Positions 43,940 to 54,995 of a stretch of 64,000 nucleotides of DNA are shown one piece after another. The position numbers and the translations under genes are program-made. Origin of the DNA: Ascarosepion bandense (Eukaryota; Mollusca; Cephalopoda; Sepiida; Sepiidae); contig JBBBDQ010000191.1 of the NCBI GenBank assembly GCA_037127315.1, forward strand, positions 15,857,001 through 15,921,000, written 5' to 3'. The notes beneath the pieces were generated by a model. The model was given only the letters and a program-made list of their open reading frames with translations. It did not search any database and was not told the origin of the DNA. Every line of letters begins with the position of its first letter. Positions within the stretch are counted from its first letter, which is position 1.

Positions 43940-45245
43940 GTAGCTTACTGTAACGTAACAACCGCCTGTATGTCTTAAGTGGAAAGTAAACATTTTTCTT
44001 AGAATCTGCTACAGTTTTCGTTCTTTTTTCATTGTTGGATATTTCTTAACTTTACTATATAGATTGTTATACATAAAAACAAATATATTGCTGAAATTTA
44101 ATCTTTATGAGGAATTTTTTTTCTTTCTAAACTGTATTTTGAAAAAGGTATGTTGAATTTTAGTTTACCGTTAAAACGTAAAATAGAAATAAACAGGATA
44201 TTTTATCCTATAAAGCGCAATGAAAAATAATCTTAGAAGGTTGTTGTGTAAAGTTAATGTCATAATTAAATTCAGTAAACATAATTTGATAGTTTTAGAT
44301 ATTGTAAATAAGGTGTACAAAACGTTAATTCATAGTGCTAAACCACGCATTTTTAAGGGTCAATTGTTTTTTTAAGTACTTCTGTAATCATAAAGAGTAT
44401 ATGCTAGTTTACTTGAAAATGAACAATGCAGTTATTAATAAAACTTGAAATTAATACACGCAAGATTTGACAGCTCTAGAATTACTTCTTCATAGTTCGC
44501 CTATGAACTTTTTAGCCCGCCCTCTTACGTCAGTATAATTACTGTACTTATAAACAAATAAAATATTGCTTTCATGTTTATTTTGCTTCTGATCATATTT
44601 TTGTTCCATAAATCATAGTTGCGATATAAATTTTGTTTTATTAAAACAGTTTTAACGTGGGTAATAACTTCAAAGATCAAAATGCACATAACATTCCGTG
44701 TCCCATTGTAACTTCTGCGGATCTTCGTCGCCAATTTGTTGTGAAGTGGTGGCGAAACTTCGCCGCAAAATTGTAGTGACCGGTTTGTGCCGGAAGTAAG
44801 ACACGGAACAAGAAGTTAGGTTCAAAACAGTGTATTAGTGAAACAAGATATTCAAAGGAAGTGTTAATAATAAGTAATATAGAAATAAGTAAGTCCGAAG
44901 GTATTATTACGCTGCTTATTGCCTGATTCGTAGCTATCGTCCACTGCTCTGCAAAAGTCAGACAGGTAATTACATATAACAAGAGGAAGAATCCATTCCT
45001 CATAAGAGGGTACCATAGCAGTAACGGGATAAGAAATTATGGACACGAAACTTCAAATTATATATTAATTGTAAGAAGATCTCAATGAGTAAAAATGTAC
45101 CAAGATTAAAAGGAATAACTTTTCGATGCAAATTAATTATACTCTGAATCTCTACTTAAAGAAAAAAAATGCAACAATGAACTCCCGCGAACCCAAACCA
45201 AATTTGAAATGTGCCCCATGTTTTGCGTGAGACATGTGTGATGGC
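43940..45245. other. AT-rich DNA with a promoter-like segment
   Basis: No gene can be supported. 44465-44540 contains a CRE-like TTACGTCAG and GC-box-like CCCGCCC; 44740-44800 is CpG-richer and includes an ETS-type CCGGAAGT. A minus-strand frame at 44677-45003 begins with a signal-peptide-like MRNGFFLLLYVITCLTFA but has no familiar domain. Confidence 0.35.
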
Positions 45246-45257
45246 GTGGACTTAAGT

Positions 45258-45682
45258 CAGTGGCTCGCGACCATTTTTTTCTCTGGGTCACATTTTCGGA
45301 ATGAAAATTTGCTCACGCCTCGCCAAATTTCATGTGATAAAAGTACATTTAAAATAAAAAAAAATAACAGAGCTAGAATCAAAAGGAAGATAACAGCGGA
45401 TTCGAAGCCAGAACATTATCATTGATAATCCTCTCCTCCAATTTGCGAACCCTATTTCATTAATACTTGATATAATGCAAAAATATCGCAATGATAAAAT
45501 CGGTTAATAATTATTTATAACTATTTATACTGGGACTCGTACATGTAATCCATGATAATATTTTAAATTTTGAAATCATAATTTTGGAATATGAAGTTTT
45601 TGAAACTGTTTCTAAATCTTTGTCTTTCAATCATTTTGCTTGACCCATTACCCTCTTTCGCCGTATCGTTTGGGAACCCCTA
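45258..45682. mobile_element. hAT-type non-autonomous element (MITE)
   Basis: The left end CAGTGGCTCGCGACCATTTT is the classic hAT terminus (CAGTGGNTCNCAACC). The right end on the minus strand reads TAGGGGTTCCCAAACG. Flanking 8-mers ACTTAAGT and CCTTAAGA agree at 6 of 8 positions, consistent with an old 8-bp target duplication. About 425 bp, no transposase. Confidence 0.75.
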
Positions 45683-45720
45683 CCTTAAGATCGCCGTGAT
45701 CAGGGATCATTATAATTTCA

Positions 45721-46312
45721 GGTACAAAAAATTAAATACCTAGGAAGTGTTCTAACAAAAGATGGAAAGTGCGACACAGATCCGAAACCGAATTACCATG
45801 GCAAAAGACGCGTTCCAGAAGCTGAGTAGAGTATTAAGAGACAGGAAAATTTCGGCAGAAATAAAAAAAAGAGTACTGGATTGTTATGTGATGTCAGTTA
45901 TTCAATATGGCAGTGAATGCTAGACAATATCATCACAGGTGAAGGAAAAACTTGAAGCGACTGAAATGTGGTTCTACAGAAGGATGCTGTGGATATCATG
46001 AATCAAGCACGTGAGCAATGATGAGGTTTTGGAAAGGATGAAAACAAAAAGGAAATACTGAGCATCAGGAAGAGACAGCTAAAGTTCCTGGGACATGCAA
46101 TGAGAAAGGGGGGCTTGGAGAACTTGATACTAACAGAGGGGAAAGAGACAGGAGAAAGCAGCGAATAACATATTTGAAGGACCTGAGCAGGCAGATGACA
46201 GAACGGGGGTTGTGTGGTGTAACAGGAGAAAGCGTGCTAAGAACCACCAGGGATAGGGAGATGGGGAAAGCCATGATCGCCTACGTCCTGAACGGACAAG
46301 GCACATAGAAGT
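45721..46312 (+). pseudogene. RTE-like LINE ORF2 C-terminal relic
   Basis: Frames read VQKIKYLGSVLTKDGKCDT, IRNRITMAKDAFQKLSRVLR, RKISAEIKKRVLDCYVMSV, IQYGSEC(W), EATEMWFYRRMLWIS, HVSNDEVLERMKTKRK. Frameshifted continuation follows: IRKRQLKFLGHAMRK, ENLILTE, QRITYLKDLS, TRDREMGKAMIAYVL. This is the region after the RT catalytic core. It starts at K-Y-L-G with no YADD, so it is 5'-truncated. Confidence 0.85.
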
Positions 46313-46319
46313 TTCCCTC

Positions 46320-47750
46320 GTCATTACTGACATCTGACTTATTCTCTATGATTTTTTTGTGGCACTCTGCTTCACACACACACACAACTTATCCGTCTTC
46401 GTTCAGTGCCTGCCTATTGATCTTTGTGTGTGTGACTGAATCAACTTCATCACAATGCTAGAATAACGTAATACCCATTAACGACTACACCCACGAGTAT
46501 TTGCTTTCTTTTATTTCTTTTCTTCGTAGCCATGGCCACGTCGTTTCACGAGAGACACGATATAACAGAAGAGACATCTTTCAAAAGACAACAAGAAATG
46601 AGCCGGCGTTAGAAAATGTAGGCAGATCACTTGCCGATCACTGATCAAGAAAACACTGACTTCACAAATAGCCTAGAGGATCTCCTCTATGGAGAAACGA
46701 GAACGACAATTAGAAAAAAACACAAAAAAAAAAAAAAAAAAACAAACAAAGAAACAAAAATAAAAAAATCTTTGCAGAAGATGATTCAAACGGTTAAATG
46801 ATTTTTATGACATTTAAATCGATACAAAACAAAATCACAATGAGATGGATTGTTGATAGATAGGCGCACGATATGATCGCTGGAGCAATATCAACAGCTA
46901 TCTCAAAGAAATGCAAAGCTGAATTAACTACTACAGAGAATTTCTACGAGAAATGAAATTTAAGAGTTTTTAAGAGAAATTTCCTGACGATAATTGTTTT
47001 TTTTTTCATGACCATGACACTACTGAATTTAAAAAAAAAAGCATTTCGCAAGTACCTACTAAAAAGGAAAAAAACATAATAGGTACCTGGAAATTATTAG
47101 AATCCGATAGAATTTATAGATTTAAGTTCAAAGCAGCTGCGAAAGAGACAAGTAATTATGTAGCCATCAGGGGTTTACGCTTTACGTGGAAACCCTTAAC
47201 CATCCAAATATCAAAGGAAATAAGTAATTCTATACAATGTAGGTGATTACTACCAGAAGAACAGAAAGTTTGAAAAAAAAACCCCAAAGCATCAAATAAC
47301 AGGTTATACATAAACCGATTGCTTTTACGAAAATTATATCAAAACGAAATAAAGATTCCAAAAGAGAAGAGCGACAATGATTCTTCAAAACGAACTTGAA
47401 ATCTCATAATAGATTAAAGTTTAACTGAACAGAAGCAGAATTTATATCTAAGTCTATAAAGCAATGCAAAGTCGACTTAACTTAAGAGAATTTCTAGAAG
47501 AAAATAATGAAGAGGGCATCTTTTAGGGAGTTTTCTTGTGTTTAACGTTGTCTTGGTCATGGTCATACTGATGAAGTTTATCTTGAGAAATGGCAAAATA
47601 GGATACTAATTCATAATGGCGATGGAAGAACTCGATCGCCTAATGTCTAACAATGATTTCAAATTGTTGTTAAAGAACCGGAGATACTTATTACAACGAC
47701 AATTTGACCAAAGACAAAGAAATGGAAGTCATTAAAAAAAACAAACAAAA
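46320..47750. other. Unassigned sequence with gene-like fragments
   Basis: An ATG at 46531 opens MATSFHERHDITEETSFKRQ with a stop within 27 codons. Two related stretches at 46905-47000 and 47460-47580 (AATTTCTA...GAAATGAAATTTAAGAG / GAATTTCTAGAAGAAAATAATGAAG) suggest an older internal duplication. I do not recognise the family; it may be a decayed retroelement ORF. Confidence 0.35.
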
Positions 47751-47755
47751 AAAAC

Positions 47756-49385
47756 CTTAATCCCAGCTATCCACAAAAAGTCTATAAATTTCTAGGAGGA
47801 GTTGAATATAATTCTGTAAAACAAGACAAAAGGAAAAGAAACAAAGAGAGAATCTCAAAAGAATAAGAGATTCCAGAAAGAAAACTGTGTGGTAAGCACT
47901 CAACCCATATGGATAATAGCTGTAGCTATTTATACTCTTGGTGACTTTTTAAATTAGTCACCTCAAACACCATTAATCTCCGCTACCCACAAAATGTCTG
48001 CTATCAATTCCTTGAAGGACTTGAATGGAACTTTATAAAACAAGAGGAAATGAAAAGAAATAAAGAGAGAATCTCAAAAGAATAAGAAAGATTCCAAAAA
48101 CAAAATAGTGTAAATTTAATAAAAAAGAGGAGTAGTGTAAATAGTGAGGTATTCGGGTTAGGTATTTGTGGTTACTTTCGCACAAATGTACAAATAAATG
48201 CCTCCAACTCTTCTTCCTCTAGATATGTGTTATTTAGCAGGGTAAGTTGAGCTATTAGCACCCCGTTGGCAACCAGTATAAAAAAAAGGACTATCCTGAA
48301 TTCAAAATTGGCTAAAGCAACAAGAAATGATTACATTATCTTTTTCCAGAATGCATGACAATTCACAGAGAAAATAAACAAAAGGAATTTGTAATTACCT
48401 ACATCCTGAATAAATATGGCATAAAAACTCTGTCTGGAACTTGATAATTGTTCATTCGATTTTGTAAAAATCAGTGACGCCATTGTTATGTAGTGTTACT
48501 AAATCACAGAAAGTGGTAAGCACTCAACCCATATGGGTAATAGCTGTAGCTGTTTATACTCTTGGTGACTTTCTTTTTAAATTAGTCACCTCAAACACCA
48601 TGAATCTCCGCTACCCACAAAATGTCTGCTATCAATTCCTTGAAGGACTTGAATGGAACTTTATAAAACAAGAGGAAATGAAAAGAAATAAAGAGAGAAT
48701 CTCAAAAGAATAAGAAAGATTCCAAAAACAAAATAGTGTAAATTTAATAAAAAAGAGGAGTAGTGTAAATAGTGAGGTATTCGGGTTAGGTATTTGTGGT
48801 TACTTTCGCACAAATGTACAAATAAATGCCTCCAACTCTTCTTCCTCTAGATATGTGTTATTTAGCAGGGTAAATTGAGCTATTAGCACCCCGTTGGCAA
48901 CCAGTATAAAAAAAAGGACTATCCTGAATTCAAAATTGGCTAAAGCAACAAGAAATGATTACATTATCTTTTTCCAGAATGCATGACAATTCACAGAGAA
49001 AATAAACAAAAGGAATTTGTAATTACCTACATCCTGAATAAATATGGCATAAAAACTCTGTCTGGAACTTGATAATTGTTCATTCGATTTTGTAAAAATC
49101 AGTGACGCCATTGTTATGTAGTGTTACTAAATCACAGAAAGTGGTAAGCACTCAACCCATATGGGTAATAGCTGTAGCTGTTTATACTCTTGGTGACTTT
49201 CTTTTTAAATTAGTCACCTCAAACACCATGAATCTCCGCTACCCACACAAAATCTGCTATCAATTCCTGGAAGGTCTTAGATGTGATTTTATAAAACAAG
49301 AGGGAATGAAAAGAAACAAAGGGAAAATCTCAAGAGAATAAGGAAGATTCCAGAAACAAAACTAAACAGAAATTTAATTAAAGAT
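47756..49385. repeat. 628-bp tandem duplication with ancestral flanking units
   Basis: Unit 1 (47891-48514) and unit 2 (48515-49142) are nearly identical: a 4-bp deletion at about 47949 and a few substitutions. A third partial unit starts at 49143. A ~130-bp segment (CTACCCACAAAATGTCTGCT...AGAATCTCAAAAGAATAAG) recurs four times, at 47756-47885, 47974-48110, 48600-48737 and 49228-49363; the outer two are more diverged. Each full unit encodes a similar 79-codon open frame of unknown meaning. Confidence 0.9.
48474..48713 (+). CDS. Short open frame in tandem unit, unknown (probably non-coding)
   Basis: 79 codons starting MTPLLCSVTKSQ, with a hydrophobic stretch (WVIAVAVYTLGDFLFKLV) and a basic, K/E-rich C-terminus. 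It recurs with nine changes in the last third at 49102-49341. The duplication, not selection, may explain conservation. I recognise no domain. Confidence 0.15.
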   Translation: MTPLLCSVTKSQKVVSTQPIWVIAVAVYTLGDFLFKLVTSNTMNLRYPQNVCYQFLEGLEWNFIKQEEMKRNKERISKE

Positions 49386-49564
49386 ATGGACACTTGAATA
49401 ATATAGTGAGATAAGACCATTCTTCATTTGAACGTGAGTAGATTATGAAGTAGATAACTCGACAGATTATTTGATGGCGTATAAGATCAGAGAGGATTTA
49501 AGACCTCGCTATTATAGAAGAATATTAGAATTTCATGAAATGAAGTTATATTAATTTATTCAGA

Positions 49565-51045
49565 CATGAATTTATGCTACTTTTATGTGACGTGTCTCTT
49601 CAAGACATACGTGATCATGGCTCTCCACAACTTTTATCTCATGTGGCTCAGAGTCGTTTTTCTCTTTGCTAAGGTCCCACACTGTTCTTCCATCCATTGA
49701 CACAAGTAAGTGGCTCATTATTTTCTTATCTCTTGATACCAAGAGAATTAAGTTTTCCAAATCCCTTCATCATAATGTCCAATGAATTTAAGCTGTCTCT
49801 TCTTGATTCCAATTGAATTCATGGCATTCACTTACGCACGAATACCCTTGGGAAATGTATTAATCCGTCTCTTCCCTCCAGTTATGGGTTAAATAATAGA
49901 ACAAACTGGGTCCTGGCAACCTAATGCAGGATAATCTTCTGCTAAGTCAGTCTTGTCTCTATCGAGACATAATCGCCCAAAGCGTGTATCACGTATGGCA
50001 CTTAACTGACTGACTGAGTTCTTGATTCTGAGTATAAGTGTTCGTTTTGTTGCTATCTTCTTTGGAACATCTTTGTTGCTTACCCATTCCATGAAATTCT
50101 CAGTATCCTTCTGTAGATCCAAATTTCTGCTGCTTCCTGTTTTCTTCTTCATTTGTGAGGAAATTGTTCCACATACACTGCCATGATAGGTATCGCATAG
50201 CAATCCAGCTCATTTCTTTTTGTCTCTAACGAAATTTTTCGTTTCTCAGTAGTTTACTTTGATTTTGGAAGGCTTCTTTTGCTAGAGCAATGCATACTTT
50301 GGATCTCAGTGCCAATTTCTCACCCTTTGTTAAAACGTTTCCTGGACATTTGAATTTCTGCATGTTTATATCACCAAATTCGTAACTAGCATCTTTAATT
50401 TTTTTTTCATGTTGAAAACCACACTTTCTGTCTGTTTGCAATTGATGGTTAGTCCTTTTTTCTAGTTTTCTTCTCCTACCCTGTATAAGAGGTCATGTAG
50501 TTTCCTTTCCGAGCAGGCCATTAATACAGTGTCATCTGCGTTTCTTATATTGTTACGAATACGCCCAGTGGTAATAAATCCTGATGGGGTCTCCAGTTCT
50601 CTTAGGATAGCGTCGCTGTAGAGGTTAAATAAATATGGAAGGAAGACGCATCCTCGTCTCACGCCTTTTTCTATTTTTATTTTCTATTCATTTGCTGACA
50701 TTTTTCTCCCAGTATAAGTTCTAGATTATTCTAATATCCTTTCCAAATACCTAGCAGTTCAAATAGATCATTGTGCAGTAACTCTGTCAAATGGTTTTGC
50801 GTAATCCATAAAACACAAGTGAGCATCCTTCTGTATTTGTGTTCCGCTCTCCGGTATCATTCTGAGCATGAGTACCGCATTTCTTGTTTCGGTGTCCCTG
50901 ACGAAACCCACAATGTTCTTGTTCTGTTTCCGGTTTAATTCTGCTTCGCGTTAATTGTATGTAATGAAGCTGGTTTTGAACTCGGATAAATAAAGACAAC
51001 AGACTAAGTTCTACTCCCCGTCGATACCTTTGTTGTATCATTTAA
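49565..51045 (-). pseudogene. RTE-like LINE with RT core, relic, nested SINE
   Basis: The longest copy of this family. Minus-strand frames read VGFVRDTETRNAVLMLRMI, PERNTNTEGCSLVF, FMDYAKPFDRV, GVRRGCVFLPYLFNLYSDAI, LRELETPSGF, RNADDTVLMA (degenerate Y-A-D-D box near 50540) and C-terminal RKLWRAMI-type sequence ending near 49610. The SINE at 49803-50018 splits it. Stops and frameshifts occur throughout. R-R-G-C-x-L-S-P-x-L-F-N-L-Y-x-D and F-x-D-Y-x-K-A-F-D are standard non-LTR RT motifs. Confidence 0.85.
49803..50018 (+). repeat. SINE family A, internally deleted, nested in LINE
   Basis: From TTCCAATTGAATTCATGGCA to the ACTG tail. The stretch between GGTCCTG and GCAACCTAATGCAGG is deleted. 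It inserted in the minus-strand LINE relic. Confidence 0.85.
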
Positions 51046-51049
51046 TGTC

Positions 51050-51355
51050 AAATTTTATTCGAGGCACTTAATGAGGATAGAACACGCTATTCTGTAGTAA
51101 GGGTCAGCCAAACGAATCTCACTAACAATCATCGCATACCAAGGCACCAAGGTACCAAGGTCGTAAAAATAGCTGTACAAAGACGAAAGGACAATGCAGA
51201 TAAAATTGCACGTTCTAAAATAGCAATGATTTTATTGAATAAAACAGAAGAAATCGATAAAAAAAATACAGGCACTGCAATAATAATAATAAAAAACTGA
51301 AACATGAAAAATGTGAAAAAGTAACAGGACTTCTTATTGGAAAATGAAAGAATGT
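51050..51355. other. No recognised feature
   Basis: Includes an imperfect AAGGCACCAAGGTACCAAGG repeat near 51140 and an AAT-rich stretch; nothing else recognised. Confidence 0.4.
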
Positions 51356-51357
51356 AT

Positions 51358-51512
51358 GGGTAGTGTGACGGTCATCGGCGAGATAGTGAAATTGGAGAAC
51401 AGAGTCCAAATTCCAGTCTGTTCATATATGAATGCAACACTCCTCTCAATAGTTATGGATTAAAAAATAGACTGGGTCCTTGAGCTCTGGATGCTTGCTA
51501 GCACAGAAGAAA
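51358..51512 (+). repeat. Degenerate tRNA-SINE
   Basis: A box A-like TAGTGTGACGG and box B-like GAGTCCAAATTCCAG are followed by a body reminiscent of family A (TAGTTATGGATTAAAAAATAG, then ACTGGGTCCTTGAG). Strongly decayed. Confidence 0.45.
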
Positions 51513-51539
51513 AAAAAACTTTAATTAAAAAAAAATGAA

Positions 51540-51955
51540 ACCGAATCTATGAGGCGCCACGATCGCCTGTCTTGCAGTGATATGCCATTAAAAGAATTGG
51601 GAAGTAAAGAACTATAAATGTGGTTCTACAGAAGGATGCTGAGAATACCATAAAACGAAATGACGAAGTTTTAAAGAAACTTTTATAAAGACTTATATTT
51701 AACATCAGAAATATAGATTTAAAATTTCTAGGGTACATAAGGAAAGTGTGTTTGGACAATTTTATACTCACAGGGCAGATTGAAAGCAAGAGAGACAGAG
51801 GTAACTAGCAAATAACCTCCCTAGTGAGTCTGAGTAAATGGATGGCAGAACAGGGTTTAGAAGAGTTAACAAAAATACAAAATTTAATAAGAACTACAAA
51901 GGACAAGAAATTGTGGAGAGCCACAATCATAAACATCCTAAAGAGATTCGGTACA
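51540..51955 (+). pseudogene. RTE-like LINE C-terminus, joined to another LINE
   Basis: Frames: MWFYRRMLRIP near 51617, LNIRNIDLKFLGYIRK, DNFILTGQIESKRDRGN, then from 51824 MSLSKWMAEQGLEELTKIQN, TTKDKKLWRATIINILKRFG. At about 51955 the frame continues without a stop into the CR1/Jockey-like C-terminus, giving a 127-codon chimeric open frame. Confidence 0.8.
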
Positions 51956-52425
51956 TACAATTCCCTGCGTCTCTTCTACAAATTCTTTCATTGCTTCTGC
52001 TCCGATGAACTTAGCTCACTGGTGCCCCCTAGATATAAATTTACTCGAGCCACAAGATTAGCAACTAGGTCCCACCCTTTTACTGTGAAACCAATAAAAT
52101 GTAAAACGCAAATTCTACTCCACCAGCTTCTTTTCTCGCACTTCCCGCCTGCAGAATTCCCTTCTGTTTACTTGCTTCCCCGACAGCTACAATCTCCAAG
52201 AATTTAAATGTAAAGTCAATAGTCATCTCCTATCTCATTAACCTGCATCCTGTCTCTCATACTCCTTTCTCCGTCCACTCCACTCTTGTCAGTATTCTCA
52301 TTCTTCTCTTACCCACTTCCTGACACCCCCTATAACCTGTCACTCTTTCTCATAACTGTCCTTCTATGTAACCCCTGCAAAACAGTGGCAGTAAAATGCC
52401 TTACTTGGGGCGAAATGACAAAAAA
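51955..52425 (+). pseudogene. CR1/Jockey-like LINE 3' end with 3'UTR
   Basis: SLRLFYKFFHCFCSDELSSL, then TRATRLATRSHPFTVKPIKC, and after a frameshift F-F-S-R-T-S-R-x-x-N-S-L and YNLQEFKCKVN. A C/T-rich 3'UTR ends ATGCCTTACTTGGGGCGA plus poly-A at 52419. Fused to the preceding RTE-like fragment. Confidence 0.85.
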
Positions 52426-52429
52426 AAAA

Positions 52430-52700
52430 AAAAAGCAAAAAAAAGCGATTGTTTGAAAAATGATGGCTCTCAAAGTGAAGATAGACAAGACAAGAAAATA
52501 GCAAATATCATTAGGGTGGAGACTATAAATAAGTGATTAAAGTTAGTTTACAATGAGTAGATAAATGCATATTGAGTGAGTAGCAACCATCATGCCTCGG
52601 GAATTGAGCAAACGATTTTAATTTGAGCATCCAGACGAATGATATAAACAAAAAGGAATCTGTCCAAAGGAAGAGAAAAAGTTAAAAATTATTTGAGTTT
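52430..52700. other. No recognised feature
   Basis: A-rich sequence following a LINE poly-A end. Confidence 0.4.
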
Positions 52701-52826
52701 TTTAAATGGACTCATGCCTTTTCCAAGGATATTTGTGCTTAAGAGAATGTAACTAACAAGACTAGAATTCGAACTTTGCTCTCCAATTTCTCATTCCGAG
52801 CTGATATCTATTATGCCACAACCACA
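52700..52826 (-). repeat. SINE family A, 5' half
   Basis: Minus strand: GTTGTGGCATAATAGATATC head, box B AAGTTCGAATTCTAG, then body to CCTTGGAAAAGGC. The Helitron at 52827 begins exactly at its head. Confidence 0.75.
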
Positions 52827-52990
52827 TCTAAACTTATTTATAAATGGAACTTTGTCTGTGTGTGTCCGTTACCTATAGACTCCGAAACGGCTGAACCGAT
52901 TTTCTTGAAAATTGACACAGTTGTACTATAAGCGTCTGCGAGTGTATTTAGCTAGCTGTTGTGTCGAGGTACCCCCGATAAATATCGAAA

Positions 52991-53052
<62 letters not shown>

Positions 53053-53228
53053 GGCAAGATGTTTGTGCGTGTCTGTTTATCTGTCTGTATGTTCTTTATA
53101 CGAATCCACAATTTTTATCCGATTCTCACCAAACATTAAATATTCTTTAGGCTGAGTCTGAGCTCCAGGACCATGGATTAGTTTTAAAGCTTTCATTTCA
53201 CCCGAGCAACGCCGGGCTATACTGCTAG
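52827..53228 (+). mobile_element. Non-autonomous Helitron-like element, copy 3
   Basis: Plus orientation: 5' TCTAAACTTATTTATAAATG preceded by A, 3' hairpin (CCCGAGCAACGCCGGG), then CTATACTG and CTAG (53225-53228) followed by T. A central (TA)n(GATA)n tract lies at 52998-53050. The hairpin sits eight bases from the 3' end, typical of Helitrons. No coding capacity. Confidence 0.75.
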
Positions 53229-53365
53229 TACTATATGATATTAAGACAAATATGGAATCACTGCTTATTTCTATAATTCTGGTTGGTAATTTAAGACTTG
53301 CATTCACTTATTCTTCAGTGGTCAACATCAGACATCTGGTGGGGGGTATGAATATACACAAAGAG

Positions 53366-53416
<51 letters not shown>

Positions 53417-53427
53417 TAATAATAAAT
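53366..53427. repeat. (AAT)n microsatellite
   Basis: About 19 AAT units. Confidence 0.95.
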
Positions 53428-53481
53428 GCTTTTATGGTTTTTAATTTTCACTGACTGGAGGTGTTAACTACAGTAAATATG

Positions 53482-53769
53482 TGTGGTACCGTGGCTGAGC
53501 GCTGGTCTAAGTCACCAGTCTCTTAGGAAAGAGAAATCGCGTAGCTGAGTTCGAATTCCAGTTGAATTCCTTGAATTCACTTACGCACCTTTAGAAAAGG
53601 TATTAATCCGCCTCTTCCCTCCAGTTATGGGTTAAATAACAACACAGTTTAGTCGGCAATCAGTCTACCGCAGAAAGTAATAGCAACGGAAAAGCTTCTG
53701 CCCAGTCAGTCATGTCTGAAAGGGACATGATCGCCCAAGCGTGTATCACGTATGCCACTGAACTGACAG
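53482..53769 (+). repeat. SINE family A body with a different tRNA-like head
   Basis: The 3' body is family A from GAGTTCGAATTCCAG onward. The 5' head reads GTGGCTGAGCGCTGGTCTAA, then a GTCACCAG segment, resembling a tRNA-Leu-type D-arm/anticodon-arm rather than the usual TGGTGCAGTGGATATCGG head. The body also carries small deletions. Confidence 0.75.
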
Positions 53770-53774
53770 TAAGT

Positions 53775-54728
53775 ATCTCATTCAGTAAGAGATTTACTTG
53801 TCAGTTGCCTGACCATAATAAATTGATGTTTTGTCTATCTTCTCATTAAGAGTAGTAGTCAGAGAGCATCCTAGTCGAGTGTATTTTTTTTAATAGGCGA
53901 AGCAGCCAAGGTGACTTGGGAGTCATATCTAGATACATCGGAACACACTCAATTGGAGACTGTTTCAGCAGGGTTAGGGTTATCCAGCCTTAGGACATTT
54001 CTAACTGTGCCACACTTGGAAATTTATGTGCTACTTTTTATCCAAACTAGGCGGAATATCATTCAGATTTGGCTGTGATGCATGTTGAGTCATGTAAATA
54101 TCCCGACCTTGTCAGGGACTGAGGAAATTTTGAAACATACAGGTAAAAGCTATTATTATTTTCGAAAATTCTTTCAGTTTTGCTGAAACAAGCATGATAG
54201 ATATATGAACAATACATTTGAGTAAGCAGATATTCTTAATCGTTTTTTCTATTTTTTGTAACTGCAAAAATATTTAATAATAAAGTGATAAAACTTCCAG
54301 TTAAACAAACATGATCTCTAAACAATATTATTTTCAAACCACTCCTTCGGAAAGCGAGTAAGAGTTTGCCAGATGTCAAAAAGAAGGCTTTTGAGATACC
54401 GTTCTTGATCTTCAAGCATCAAATGTTGTCAAGGGATTAAAAAAAATTACTTAGATTAGCGAACAGTTGGTGGCATGCAATACTGTAGATCAACAGAAAT
54501 TTAAATTTGTTGGATTCTCATTGAATATAATATACGTTTGGGATTGATGCTTGGAATAACATTTCGAGGCTAATGAAATCGTAAGCCACCATGAAAAAAA
54601 TTATTTATCTAAAATTTGATCTCTTGTTGAACAAAAGACATGAAGTCTCCTGACGAAAATGCAGACATAACTGTCGCTTTGGGGTTAATATATAATAGTT
54701 ATTTCATACAAGATGGAATGTTGCATTC

Positions 54729-54760
<32 letters not shown>

Positions 54761-54990
54761 CACACCTGTAGAAGTTAACTGCACTGTGTCGACTGATCAA
54801 TCAGAAAATAACATACATTATACTTACGGTTTAAAACAGGGGACAGTAAATGTTCTGAGCAATTACACATACATACATTATATAAGCGTTATCTTCCCTA
54901 CATATCCCATAAACTAATTTCTCTGTAACCACTATCTCGAGTTGTTCTTGGGCCTTGTACAGGGTGAACATCACACACATATCTATATCT
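53775..54990. other. No recognised gene
   Basis: AT-rich; a (TG)n(TA)n(CA) microsatellite lies at 54731-54766. Open frames here show no familiar domain. Confidence 0.5.
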
Positions 54991-54995
54991 ACATT

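Noticed and set aside
44677..45003. Minus-strand 108-codon frame with signal-peptide-like N-terminus as a secreted protein.
   Set aside because: No recognisable domain, no upstream/downstream exon support, and the remaining sequence looks non-coding; not called as a gene.
48474..49341. Duplicated 79-codon frames as paralogous genes.
   Set aside because: The whole 628-bp unit is duplicated, so conservation of the frame is not evidence of selection; kept only as a low-confidence entry.
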